64,000 bases of DNA from Actinomyces sp. (GCA_022649165.1 JALCNR010000002.1:124001-188000), one strand, 5' to 3'. Shown: positions 16,870 through 25,461, counted from the stretch's first letter. Notes: generated by a model not told the origin, from the sequence alone. Translations and numbers: made by a program.

Positions 16870-18884
16870 CGGTTCTCCCCGGTTCCTCTCGCGTCCCTCT
16901 TGAAGGGGTCGTTGACCAGTTGGCGTCCCTCGACGACGGCGTCCTCCCCCAGCTTCCACGGCACCGTCGTGATGACGACGCCGGGAATGGCGAGCAGGGC
17001 CTGACGCACCCGGATCGCGGTCTGGTTGTGCATGATGTTCTCCCACCAGTGGGAGACGAGGAACTGCGGGATGTAGACGACGATCATCTCGCCGGGCGAG
17101 CGCCGCCGCTGATGGCGGATGTAGCTGACCAGCACGTGCTCGATGTCCCGGTAGGGCGAGGACAGCAGGGTGAGGGGCACGGGCAGGCCCGACTCCTCCC
17201 ATTCTCGCAGGACGCGCCGCTCCTCCTCGTCGTCGGTGACGACGCTGACCAGCTCCAGCGACGAGGGCGAGGAGGCGCGCGCCGTCGCGACGGCGCGCAT
17301 CGCGGGCCGCGCGAGGTTCGAGACGAGGACCAGGGCGTGGACGCGGGACGGCAGGGCGCGCCCCGCCGAGTAGTCCCGGACCCGCAGCTGCTCGCGGACG
17401 AAATCGTAGTGGTGGCGGATGCCCCGCTGGATGAGGAAGAGAATCCCCATGAGCAACAGGGTGATCCATGCGCCGCGGGTGAACTTCGTGATGAGGACGA
17501 TGACCAGCACCGTGCCCGTCATCGCGAAGCCGAACATGTTGACCGCGCGGGAACGCAGGACCGAGCGGCGCTCGCGCCCCGTCTGGGGGCGGCGCAGCTG
17601 GCGGTTCCAGTGGCGGATCATCCCCAGCTGCGAGAGCGTGAAGGAGACGAACACCCCGACGATGTACAGCTGGATGAGGCGGGTCACCTGGGCGTCGAAG
17701 ACGACGATGAGCAGAACCGCCCCGACGGTGAGCACCCCGATCCCGTTGGAGTAGGACAGCCGGTCCCCCCGCTTGTAGAGCTGGCGGGGAAGGAACGAGT
17801 CGCGCGACAGCACGGATGCCAGGGTCGGGAACCCGTTGAACGCGGTGTTGGCCGCCAGCACCAGGATCAGGCCAGTGACGACGGTGACCAGGAGGAACAA
17901 GGGCGTCCCGCGCCCGAAAACGGCGACGGCGAGCTGGCCGATGACCGGATCGATGGTCACGTCCGCGCCGACGGGGGCGCCGTTCAGCAGCAGCTGCGTC
18001 TGCGGATCCTCGACCATGAGCACCCCGGTGCGCCGCGCCAGGAACAGGATCGACAGCATCATCGCCGCCGCGATGCCGCCCAGCAGCGCCAGCGTCGTGG
18101 CCGCGTTCTTCGACTTCGGCCGGCGGAAGTTCGGGACGCCGTTGGAGATCGCCTCGACCCCGGTCAGCGCGGCGCACCCGGAGGAGAAGGCCCGCATGAG
18201 CAGGAAGGCTCCGCCCAGGCCGACCAGGCCGTCAGCGTGGGAGGGATCGGCGACCACCTCGTAGGCCGCGGTCGGGGCGCCCGGCAGGTCGCCCGCCGCC
18301 ATCTTGACCAGGCCCACGGCGATGAGCAGCCCGATCGAGCCCATGTAGAGGTACGTCGGGGCCGCGAAGGCGCTGCCCGCGTCGCGCAGGCCCCGCAGGT
18401 TGAGGACCGAGAGCAGCAGGACCAGCAGGACGGCGATCGGCACCTCCTGTCCCGCCAGCTGCGGCACCGCGGTCGTGACGTAGTGCGCGCCCGAGGAGAT
18501 CGACACGGCCACCGTCAGGACGTAGTCGACCAGCAGGGCCGAGGCCACGACCAGGCCCCATGTCGGGCCCAGGTTCGTGGAGACCACCTCGTAGTCCCCG
18601 CCGCCCGACGGGTAGGCGTGGACGGTCTGGCGATAGGAGAGGACGACGGTGGCCAGGACGACCACGACGGCGACCCCGATCCACAGCGACCGGGTGACGG
18701 CCACGCCCCCGGCCAGCGCGAGCGTGAGCAGCACCTCGTCCGGGGCGTAGGCCACCGAGGAGAGGGCGTCCGAGGCGAAGACGGGAAGCGCGATGCGCTT
18801 GGGCAGCAGCTGGCCGCTCATGGTCTCCGACCTCATGGGTCGCCCGATGAACAGCCGCTTGACGCGGTCGACGGCATCCTGCAC
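16866..18884 (-). CDS. APC superfamily permease, KimA-like potassium transporter
   Basis: A 672-residue permease: about 12 membrane helices in residues 30-470, then a hydrophilic C-terminal domain (about 180 residues; SRVHALVLVSNLARPAMRAV onward). The start of helix 1 (LPVFASDALSSVAYAPDE) and the proline-rich C-tail are as in KimA-type K+/H+ symporters. The location next to two TrkA-type regulators, divergently transcribed, supports K+ transport. GTG 18884 has TAGGCT (18893-18898) 8 nt upstream and no ribosome-binding site: probably leaderless. Amino-acid transport is the alternative. Confidence 0.82.
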   Translation of the reverse strand: MQDAVDRVKRLFIGRPMRSETMSGQLLPKRIALPVFASDALSSVAYAPDEVLLTLALAGGVAVTRSLWIGVAVVVVLATVVLSYRQTVHAYPSGGGDYEVVSTNLGPTWGLVVASALLVDYVLTVAVSISSGAHYVTTAVPQLAGQEVPIAVLLVLLLSVLNLRGLRDAGSAFAAPTYLYMGSIGLLIAVGLVKMAAGDLPGAPTAAYEVVADPSHADGLVGLGGAFLLMRAFSSGCAALTGVEAISNGVPNFRRPKSKNAATTLALLGGIAAAMMLSILFLARRTGVLMVEDPQTQLLLNGAPVGADVTIDPVIGQLAVAVFGRGTPLFLLVTVVTGLILVLAANTAFNGFPTLASVLSRDSFLPRQLYKRGDRLSYSNGIGVLTVGAVLLIVVFDAQVTRLIQLYIVGVFVSFTLSQLGMIRHWNRQLRRPQTGRERRSVLRSRAVNMFGFAMTGTVLVIVLITKFTRGAWITLLLMGILFLIQRGIRHHYDFVREQLRVRDYSAGRALPSRVHALVLVSNLARPAMRAVATARASSPSSLELVSVVTDDEEERRVLREWEESGLPVPLTLLSSPYRDIEHVLVSYIRHQRRRSPGEMIVVYIPQFLVSHWWENIMHNQTAIRVRQALLAIPGVVITTVPWKLGEDAVVEGRQLVNDPFKRDARGTGENR

Positions 18885-18973
18885 GGTGGCTCAGCCTACT
18901 CGTCGCGGGAGCCCCGCAGGAAGGACGCGCGCCACATCCGCCGCGCCGTGCGCGAGCGGGTACCGTGATCCCC

Positions 18974-19639
18974 GTGCATTTCGTGATCATGGGATGTGGC
19001 CGCGTCGGGTCGACCCTCGCGTCGACCCTCGACGCGCAGGGCCATTCGGTGGCCGTCATCGACTCCGATGCGCAGGCGTTCCGGCGCCTGTCCCCGGACT
19101 TCTCGGGACGGCGCGTGACCGGGCTGGGCATGGACCGCGACGCCCTGCGCCAGGCCGGCATCAAGGACGCCTACGCCTTCGCCGCGGTGTCCAACGGCGA
19201 CAACTCCAATATCATCGCGGCGCGCGTGGCGCGCGAGACCTTCAACGTCCAGCGCGTCGTCGCCCGCATCTACGATCCCGCCCGGGCCGTCGTCTACGAG
19301 CGCCTGGGCATCCCCACGGTGGCCACCGTCCGCCGCACCACGGAGGCCGTCATGCGCTGGCTGATGCCCCCGGACGCGGCCGTTCTATGGGCCCACCCCA
19401 CGGGGCTGGTCTCCCTCGTCTCGGTCATGCCCGTGGCCTCGTGGTACGGCGTGCCCTTCCCGGTGGTCGAGGAGCTCACGGGGGCGCGCCTGGCCTTCGT
19501 CGCGCGCCTCGGAGGGCTGGAGCCCGCCCGACCGGACCTGGTCGTCCAGGAGCACGACGAGCTCGTCTTCGCGGTGTCCGGACGGGATCCGGTCCCGCTG
19601 CGCAACATCATGACCGAGCCGCCCCGGAAGGAGGACTGA
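18974..19639 (+). CDS. TrkA-family potassium uptake regulatory subunit (first)
   Basis: 221 residues: RCK_N Rossmann domain (MGCGRVGSTLASTLDAQG; NAD-binding GxGxxG; YDPARAVVYERLGIPTVATV) plus an RCK_C domain (about residues 140-210). I chose GTG 18974 because homologues begin MHFVIMGCGRVG and TACCGT (18961-18966) lies 7 nt upstream (leaderless); GTG 18965 is an in-frame alternative. It gates K+ uptake in response to NAD(H) or cyclic dinucleotides in related systems. Coupled to the second TrkA protein (2-nt gap) and divergent from the APC permease. Confidence 0.88.
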   Translation: MHFVIMGCGRVGSTLASTLDAQGHSVAVIDSDAQAFRRLSPDFSGRRVTGLGMDRDALRQAGIKDAYAFAAVSNGDNSNIIAARVARETFNVQRVVARIYDPARAVVYERLGIPTVATVRRTTEAVMRWLMPPDAAVLWAHPTGLVSLVSVMPVASWYGVPFPVVEELTGARLAFVARLGGLEPARPDLVVQEHDELVFAVSGRDPVPLRNIMTEPPRKED

Positions 19640-19641
19640 CC

Positions 19642-20352
19642 ATGAAGATCGTCATCGCGGGGGCGGGGTCCGTCGGACGTTTCGTCGCCCTGCGCCTGCT
19701 GGCGCACGGGCATGAGGTCACGCTCATCGACAACCAGCCGGACCAGCTCCGCGTCGCCTCCGTCGCGGACGCCGACTGGGTCCTGGCCGACGCCTGTTCC
19801 CCCGACGTCCTGTCCGACGCCGGGGTGCGCGAGGCCGACGCCCTTGTCGCCGCCACCGGCGACGACAAGGCGAACCTCGTGATCTCGCTGCTGGCCAAGG
19901 GCGAGTTCGGCGTCCCCCGCGTCGTCGCCCGGCTGAACAATCCGAAGAACGAGTGGCTCTTCGACGGCTCCTGGGGCGTCGACGTGCCCGTGTCCACCCC
20001 GCGCCTGATGACCGCACTGGTCGAGGAGGCCGTCTCGGTGGGCCTGCCCGTCCAGCTGTTCTCCTTCAACCAGGCCGACGTGTCGATGTACGCCTTCGTC
20101 CTGCCCGATGACTCCCGCGTCGTCTCCCGCCGCCTGGAGGACGTCACCCTGCCCGGGCGCACCGTGCTGTCCTCGATCCTGCGCGACGGCCGGCCGATCA
20201 CACCGACGCCCGACGACGTCCTCGAGGCCGGAGACGAGCTCCTGCTCTTGGTCCCCGACGGGGACACGGAGGCGCTGGGACGGCTCACCCGCGCCCTTGG
20301 ACGCCCCCAGCCGGAGGCGGGACCCGAGGAGGAGCCCGCGGACCGTCCGTGA
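19642..20352 (+). CDS. TrkA-family potassium uptake regulatory subunit (second)
   Basis: 236 residues with the same RCK_N (MKIVIAGAGSVGRFVALRLL) and RCK_C layout as its upstream neighbour, but only distantly similar in sequence. It presumably forms a hetero-oligomeric gating ring with it, as CeoB/CeoC-like pairs do in other actinobacteria. AAGGAGG sits 6 nt before ATG 19642. The C-terminal tail is rich in Pro and Glu. It ends 15 nt from the convergent DUF3159 gene. Confidence 0.88.
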   Translation: MKIVIAGAGSVGRFVALRLLAHGHEVTLIDNQPDQLRVASVADADWVLADACSPDVLSDAGVREADALVAATGDDKANLVISLLAKGEFGVPRVVARLNNPKNEWLFDGSWGVDVPVSTPRLMTALVEEAVSVGLPVQLFSFNQADVSMYAFVLPDDSRVVSRRLEDVTLPGRTVLSSILRDGRPITPTPDDVLEAGDELLLLVPDGDTEALGRLTRALGRPQPEAGPEEEPADRP

Positions 20353-20367
20353 GGGCGAGCAGCCCCC

Positions 20368-21093
20368 TCAGGACCCGGTCGGCCGCGTCCCGGGGCCGGC
20401 CTCGTCCCCGCGATCATCGGTCCGGTCCCCCGCATGTGCCAGGGAGGCGAAGGGCCGCAGCCCCGCCCAGGTGAGCCAGCACACGACCGCGAACAGCGGC
20501 AGCCCCAAGACGAGTTTCGCGACACCGAGCTGCGCGACCGCGCCCGCGTGCCACAGCGGCCACTGGACGCCCAGCCGGATCAGGAACATCCCTGCCCACA
20601 CCCATGTCAGCGCCAGGCACCGGCGCCGCAGCGGGGCCAGCGCCACATCGGTGCGCCACGAGGCCGGCAGCCTCCACGCGAAGCCGACCGCCAGCGCCAC
20701 GGCGGGGCGCCGCGCCACCACGGTCGCCAGGAGCCCGGCGGCGAAGGCGGAGGCCGTCACCAGCCCCCACGCGAAGTAGTTCTCTCCGCGCCCGGACAGC
20801 GCCGCCCACACCACGCCGATCGCGACGCCGGCCAGTCCCGACGCCGCCTGGGTCAGGCCCTGGCGCTGGGCCAGCCGCGCCAGGCAGAACACCACCGCCG
20901 CGCCAGCCGATGCCGCCAGGCACACGCGCAGGTCACGGGTGAGGACGAACAGGACGACGAACACCGCCCCGGGCAGGACCGACTCCACGGCGCCGCGCCA
21001 GCCGCCCACCGCCTGGGCCCAGGAAAACCCCTCCCCCGACGGGTCCGCCGCAAAGGCCGGCATCCGGGATCCCGTTCCCGGTCCCGCGCTCAC
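20368..21093 (-). CDS. DUF3159 membrane protein
   Basis: 241 residues with about six hydrophobic segments (VLPGAVFVVLFVLTRDL, LAASAGAAVVFCLARL, SGLAGVAIGVVWAALSG and others). The WRGAVESVLPGAVFVVLF opening is the DUF3159 signature. Function unknown. The GTG 21093 start overlaps the stop of the OB-fold gene (GTGA). Conserved neighbour of DUF3710, the OB-fold gene and TrkA in actinobacteria. Confidence 0.85.
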   Translation of the reverse strand: MSAGPGTGSRMPAFAADPSGEGFSWAQAVGGWRGAVESVLPGAVFVVLFVLTRDLRVCLAASAGAAVVFCLARLAQRQGLTQAASGLAGVAIGVVWAALSGRGENYFAWGLVTASAFAAGLLATVVARRPAVALAVGFAWRLPASWRTDVALAPLRRRCLALTWVWAGMFLIRLGVQWPLWHAGAVAQLGVAKLVLGLPLFAVVCWLTWAGLRPFASLAHAGDRTDDRGDEAGPGTRPTGS

Positions 21094-21494
21094 GCCGCCC
21101 CCGGCGGCAGGATCCGGTAGGTCGGGTCGATGAGCGCCAGATGGTCGCGGACGAGCACCGCCGTGCCCTGGGCCTCGATGTGCCCGCCGACCTTGATGCC
21201 GGGGACCGAGCGCCGCCCGAGCCACCGGATCTCGATCGTCCCCGTCCCGTCGTAGAGCATGACGACCAGGCGCCTGGGCCCATCGACCGGCGAATAGGTC
21301 ACGGACTGGATGAGCCCGGAGACCACCACCCGCTGCCGTTCGCGCACCTCGGACAGCGGCACTGTCCCCCGGGAGCGACGCGAGCGCTGCTCCTCGTCGG
21401 CCTCCTGGGCCTCGCGGGTCGCGTTCATCCACCGTCGCCGGAGGCGCTGCCACACCCCGGGACGAGGGCGGCCCCGCATGACCGTGTCAGACAT
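21090..21494 (-). CDS. OB-fold nucleic-acid-binding protein
   Basis: 134 residues. The C-terminal 80 form an OB-fold (VVVSGLIQSVTYSPVDGPRR, VMLYDGTGTIEIRWLGRRSV, GIKVGGHIEAQGTAVL). The N-terminus is basic. ATG 21494 has GAGG 6 nt upstream and overlaps the DUF3710 stop by 8 nt. It is middle gene of the DUF3710 / OB / DUF3159 unit. Partner nucleic acid unknown. Confidence 0.85.
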   Translation of the reverse strand: MSDTVMRGRPRPGVWQRLRRRWMNATREAQEADEEQRSRRSRGTVPLSEVRERQRVVVSGLIQSVTYSPVDGPRRLVVMLYDGTGTIEIRWLGRRSVPGIKVGGHIEAQGTAVLVRDHLALIDPTYRILPPGAA

Positions 21495-22158
21495 CCGGAA
21501 CCTCGACGGCCCCCTCGGGGACGTGCAGCGGCAGGAGGTCGAGGCGCGCGCGGGGAGCGTCGTCGCGGGCCACGACCAGGCGGTCGATGACCTTCTCAAG
21601 GGCGCCCCCGGCCTCCAGCGACTGGGCGGCCGGCCCCAGGATGTCGAGCCGGGCGAACCAGCGCGGCCCCTCGCGGCCGATGACGCGCATGCGGGAGGTG
21701 GCCCGCGAACCGTCGGGCAGGGTGACCAGCAGGTCGGCCAGCAACTCGTCGCCGTAGCGGGTATGCACGTCCTCGACGTGCGCGCCGTCCGACTCCATGC
21801 CGGAGCGGATCTGGGCGCGCAGCTCGTCCCACACGCCGCCCGACTTCGGCGCCGCCGCCAGGCTCACCTGGATGCCGGAAGCCCCCAGGACCAGAAGCGC
21901 CCGCAGCACGGTGCGGCCGTCCTTCGCCAGCTGCGTGCGCAGCTGCATCCCGGGGATCGCCGGAATGAGCAGCGAGCCCATGTCGACATAGCCGGAGGTC
22001 GTGTCGATCTCCGCGATGTCGCGGGGGCCGGGCTCGGACCAGACGGGATCCCCGTCGGAGGGGCGGGACGGGCGCCCAGGGACGGCCTCCGTCTCCTGGG
22101 ACCCCGTCCCGAGGGACGTCTCCGGTTCTGCGGACCGGCGCCGTTTCCTGCCGAACAC
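21487..22158 (-). CDS. DUF3710 domain protein
   Basis: 223 residues of an actinobacteria-specific family of unknown function. The core (about 55-215) includes VDMGSLLIPAIPGMQLRTQL, SLAAAPKSGGVWDELRAQI and WFARLDILGPAA. The N-terminal 50 residues are low-complexity. In most actinobacteria dut (dUTPase) lies directly upstream; here only a 42-bp gap separates it from the DUF4193 gene, and dut is absent. Confidence 0.88.
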   Translation of the reverse strand: MFGRKRRRSAEPETSLGTGSQETEAVPGRPSRPSDGDPVWSEPGPRDIAEIDTTSGYVDMGSLLIPAIPGMQLRTQLAKDGRTVLRALLVLGASGIQVSLAAAPKSGGVWDELRAQIRSGMESDGAHVEDVHTRYGDELLADLLVTLPDGSRATSRMRVIGREGPRWFARLDILGPAAQSLEAGGALEKVIDRLVVARDDAPRARLDLLPLHVPEGAVEVPDV

Positions 22159-22200
22159 CCGATCATCCCCTCCGGCGGCGCCAGGCGCCGCGGATCGATC

Positions 22201-22503
22201 TCATGAGGCGCAGTCCGTGCACACGGGCAACCCGTCCTCATCCATGTACGCCAACTGCGAGGAATGGTGCACCAGGAAGCACCGCGAGCACGTGAACTCG
22301 TCGTCCTGGCGGGGCACGACGTGGACCGTCAGCTCCTCCTTCGACAGATCCGCCCCGGGTAGCTCGTAACCCTCCGCAGCCTCGTTCTCGTCCTCGTCGA
22401 TGTCATTCGAGCCCGCGTCGTTGCGACGGGCCTTGAGCTCCTCGATGGAGTCCTCCGCGACATCGTCCTCGTTCTTTCGCGGAGCGTCGTAATCTGTGGC
22501 CAC
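22201..22503 (-). CDS. DUF4193 zinc-ribbon-like protein
   Basis: 100 residues, acidic N-terminal half and a C-terminal Cys4 ribbon (CSRCFLVHH ... CTDC). DUF4193 is a conserved actinobacterial family of unknown role. The start is GTG 22503 behind AGGAGGAG. A possible -10, TACCAT on the minus strand, lies in the gap shared with sepH. Confidence 0.9.
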   Translation of the reverse strand: MATDYDAPRKNEDDVAEDSIEELKARRNDAGSNDIDEDENEAAEGYELPGADLSKEELTVHVVPRQDDEFTCSRCFLVHHSSQLAYMDEDGLPVCTDCAS

Positions 22504-22682
22504 CCTGTCTCCTCCTCGTCACCATCCGGCATGGCGCCGTCCACACGCCGGCATCCTCGGCGCAGGGATGGTAACACTTGACCACCCGAGATTCCATTGC
22601 GTTCTCGGACACGCTGGGACCAGCGCGTGAGCCGGAGCCAGGACTCTGACACCATGCCGGTGGTGAGGGAACGGGAGGTGCC

Positions 22683-23840
22683 ATGATCGAGCTCGACCTG
22701 CTCGGAATCGGCGCGGACGGTGAGAGCCTCGTGCTGACGGACGCCGACGGCGAGCGCTACGTCGTGCCCATCACCGATGAGCTGCGTGGCGCGGTCCGGC
22801 GCGACCGCCCTCGGTCCCGCCCCCAGGGCGCGCCGGAGCGGGCCCTGCGCCCCCGCGACATCCAGGCGCTGCTGCGCTCCGGCCTCGACCCCGACGACAT
22901 CGCGGGCCAGTACGACGTCGATGTCGAGCACGTGCGCCGTTTCGAGGCGCCCATCGTCGCCGAGCGCGAGTGGGTGCTCTCCCGCGCGCGCGGCTCCCAC
23001 GTCGGCGGCGACCCGGACGCCCCGGAGATGGGCGACCTGGTCGTGGACCGGCTCGCGGCCCGCGGCGTCGACCCGGGCTCCCTGGTCTGGTCGGCCCGCC
23101 GCGGCGAGGACGGCCCCTGGGAGATCGCCCTCGCCTTCGTCCAGGGGGCGGCTGAGCACGCCGCGCACTGGACCTTCTCGCCGTCCGGCACGCTTGTCGA
23201 GGCTCTCGACCAAGAGGCCCGATGGCTGACCGAGACGGTCACCCAGGCTCCGACCTCGTCGATCTTCACTCCCCTGCCCACCCGGGACGTGCCGGACGCG
23301 ATCGATCTGACCGCGGAGGAGGCCGACCTCCGAGTGCGCGAGGCCCTGCTCGACCAGCTCAACGCCGCACGCGGCCACCGCCAGGAGATCGACGCCGACC
23401 TGGCCGGCTCCGAGGAGGAGCCCGACAAGACCTCGGACGACGCCCCGGCGGACGCCCCGGACGTCGGGGCGCGCCGCGAGACGGAGCATCCGGCTCCCGC
23501 CCCCCTCGGGCGCGGGAACGGGCAGGGCGAGTCCATCTCGGCGCGCATCTACTCCCTGGCGCATGCGCGCGCACGCGGGACGGACGAGCCTGCCGCCGCC
23601 CCGGGCCCGTCCGGCGAGCCCCGCCGCGCCGATGCGGAGACCCGTTCCCCCCGGCCGGCGCCGAAGGAGCCCGCCGACCCCTCCCGTGAGGCCGCCGAGA
23701 CGCTCCCCGGCCTGGAGGCTCCCGCCGAGGACGTGGACGCGGAGCGCGGCGACGCCCCCGGGCGTCGCGAGAAGCGACGCACGCGCCGACGCTCGGTGCC
23801 CAGCTGGGACGAGATCGTCTTCGGATCCCGGTCGAACTGA
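22683..23840 (+). CDS. sepH: Septation protein SepH
   Basis: 385 residues of the SepH (DUF3071) family, a cell-division protein that stimulates FtsZ assembly in Streptomyces. The conserved N-terminal domain (1 to about 190) includes the helix-turn-helix-like RPRDIQALLRSGLDPDDIA. It is followed by a long disordered, Pro/Glu/Ala-rich linker and a basic C-terminal tail (GRREKRRTRRRSVPSWDEIV), the family layout. ATG 22683 follows GGGAGG. Divergent from DUF4193. Confidence 0.93.
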   Translation: MIELDLLGIGADGESLVLTDADGERYVVPITDELRGAVRRDRPRSRPQGAPERALRPRDIQALLRSGLDPDDIAGQYDVDVEHVRRFEAPIVAEREWVLSRARGSHVGGDPDAPEMGDLVVDRLAARGVDPGSLVWSARRGEDGPWEIALAFVQGAAEHAAHWTFSPSGTLVEALDQEARWLTETVTQAPTSSIFTPLPTRDVPDAIDLTAEEADLRVREALLDQLNAARGHRQEIDADLAGSEEEPDKTSDDAPADAPDVGARRETEHPAPAPLGRGNGQGESISARIYSLAHARARGTDEPAAAPGPSGEPRRADAETRSPRPAPKEPADPSREAAETLPGLEAPAEDVDAERGDAPGRREKRRTRRRSVPSWDEIVFGSRSN

Positions 23841-23865
23841 CCGCCACCCCGGACCGCCCCGCGGG

Positions 23866-23871
23866 TACCAT
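23866..23871 (+). promoter_or_regulatory. -10 box of the enolase transcript
   Basis: TACCAT followed by 7 nt predicts transcription starting at about 23879, exactly where the structured leader begins. Confidence 0.45.
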
Positions 23872-23878
23872 GGGGCCT

Positions 23879-24034
23879 GTCACGGCGGTGGGGCTCGCCT
23901 TCAACCGCGGGACGTGCCCGGGCGTTGTCCGGGCCGGTCCGCCAACGGTCCCTGAGGTCCAGTGGACCGCGCCGTGACGATGCCACGACCCTCTCTGCCG
24001 GGCCCGAACGGTTCGGCGCCCCGAATGGGGCGCC
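23879..24034 (+). promoter_or_regulatory. Structured eno leader, fluoride (crcB)-riboswitch-like
   Basis: The 5' end reads GGCGGTGGGGCTCGCC then TTCAACC, matching the fluoride aptamer pattern GGxGATG-N-CGCC-xxAAC except for GGTG in place of GATG. GGCG (23884-23887) can pair with CGCC (23896-23899). GGGAC (23909-23913) pairs with GTCCC (23948-23952). TGGGGCTC can pair with GAGGTCCA (23954-23961) with one mismatch and one wobble, giving the expected topology with an enlarged internal arm. A competing 9-bp pairing, GTCACGGCG (23879-23887) with CGCCGTGAC (23970-23978), would break the aptamer. A GGCGCCCC-GAAT-GGGGCGCC hairpin (24015-24034) could be the terminator. Fluoride riboswitches are known to control eno genes. 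Confidence 0.45.
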
Positions 24035-24052
24035 CGCAGAAGAGAGCACGAC

Positions 24053-25321
24053 ATGGCACACGCACCCATCCGCTTCACCGATGTCTCCGCCCTGGAGGTC
24101 CTGGACTCCCGCGGCAATCCGACCGTCGAGGTGACTCTGACCACCGAGGACGGCCGTCCGTTCACAGCCGGCGTGCCCTCCGGCGCATCCACCGGCACAC
24201 GCGAGGCCGTCGAGTTGCGGGACGGCGATCCCGAGCGCTACGAGGGCAAAGGCGTCACCCGCGCGGTCGGGAACGTCGTCGGCGAGATCTCGGAACTTCT
24301 CCGCTCCCGCTCCTGGGAGTCCCTCGAGTGGCTCGATGACGCCCTCATCGAGCTTGACGGGACGGACGGCAAGTCCCGCTTGGGGGCCAACGCGATCCTC
24401 GGCGTCTCGATGGCGGCGGCCCGGGCCTTCGCCGGGGACAGGCCCCTGTGGCAGGACCTCGCGCCCCGCGAGGTCGAGGTCCGTCTGCCCGTCCCCCACT
24501 TCAATGTTCTCAACGGCGGTGTCCACGCCCCCAACGACCTCGACTTCCAGGAGTTCATGCTCGCGCCCCTCGGCGCCCCGTCGTTCGCCGAGGCGGTGCG
24601 CGCCGGATCCACGATCTACCACCGTCTGAAGAAGGATCTGACAGCCCGCGGCGAGTCCACGGGGCTGGGGGACGAGGGTGGATTCGCTCCGGACATCTCC
24701 TCCCCGGAGGAGGTCCTCCGCCTGCTGGTCGCCGCGATCGAGGACGCCGGCTACACGCCGGGTCGAGAAGGGGTCGCCATCGCGATGGACCCGGCCTCCT
24801 CCGAGTTCCACCGTGGCGGGGTCTACCGGATTGCGGGCGAGGACCTCTCCTCCGAGGACCTCATCGATCGTTATGAGGACATCATCGCCGAGTTTCCCGT
24901 GTGGTCGCTGGAGGACGGGCTGGCCGAGGATGACTGGGACGGGTGGAGGCGTCTCACCGACCGGCTCGGCGACCGGGTCCAGTTGGTCGGCGACGACATC
25001 TTCGTCACGAATCCCGCGATCATCTCCCGCGCCATCGAACGCGGCATCGCGAACTCCGCGCTCATCAAGCTCAATCAGATCGGCACCGTCACCGAGACGC
25101 TGCACGCCCAGGCCCTCTGCCGTGAGGCGGGATACGCGCAGATGATCTCGCATCGCTCCGGCGAGACCGCGGACACCTTCATCGCGGACCTCGCGGTCGC
25201 GACGGGTGCCGGCCAGATCAAGTCCGGGGCCCCGGCGCGCGGGGAGCGGGTCGCCAAGTACGACCGTCTCCTGAGCATCGCGCAGTCCGCCCCGACCCTC
25301 CCCTACGGCCTGGCCCGCTGA
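24053..25321 (+). CDS. eno: Enolase (divergent, leader-controlled)
   Basis: 422 residues converting 2-phosphoglycerate to phosphoenolpyruvate. All expected active-site positions are present: QEF (Glu), GDEGGFAPD (Glu), AMDPASSEF (Asp), SLEDGLAEDDW (Glu), VGDDIFVTN (Asp), LIKLNQIGT (Lys), SHRSGET (His) and QIKSGAP (Lys). Variation from the usual GGxHADNxVDIQEF (here GGVHAPNDLDFQEF) suggests this is not the typical housekeeping lineage. AGAGAG precedes ATG 24053. If the leader is a fluoride switch, this enzyme would be induced by fluoride, which poisons enolase. Confidence 0.93.
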   Translation: MAHAPIRFTDVSALEVLDSRGNPTVEVTLTTEDGRPFTAGVPSGASTGTREAVELRDGDPERYEGKGVTRAVGNVVGEISELLRSRSWESLEWLDDALIELDGTDGKSRLGANAILGVSMAAARAFAGDRPLWQDLAPREVEVRLPVPHFNVLNGGVHAPNDLDFQEFMLAPLGAPSFAEAVRAGSTIYHRLKKDLTARGESTGLGDEGGFAPDISSPEEVLRLLVAAIEDAGYTPGREGVAIAMDPASSEFHRGGVYRIAGEDLSSEDLIDRYEDIIAEFPVWSLEDGLAEDDWDGWRRLTDRLGDRVQLVGDDIFVTNPAIISRAIERGIANSALIKLNQIGTVTETLHAQALCREAGYAQMISHRSGETADTFIADLAVATGAGQIKSGAPARGERVAKYDRLLSIAQSAPTLPYGLAR

Positions 25322-25461
25322 GTTCCCGAGGGTCGCGGCGGTCCACCGGACGATGGGCCGAGGACGCGGAGGAGCGGCACGAGCGACGTCTCCCCGTCGT
25401 CCCTCGCGATCGCCTGTTCTTGCTCGTCGAGGACGTCGCGTCTCCCTCGAGGGAACCGGCG

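Noticed and set aside
22613-22626. Palindrome CGCTGG-GA-CCAGCG upstream of sepH as an operator
   Set aside because: Short, GC-rich and easily found by chance in this genome; no second site or known regulator supports it.
24015-24034. The GAAT-loop hairpin as simply the sepH terminator
   Set aside because: It lies about 180 nt beyond the sepH stop and after a good -10 for eno, so it is better explained as part of the eno leader, though this is not proven.
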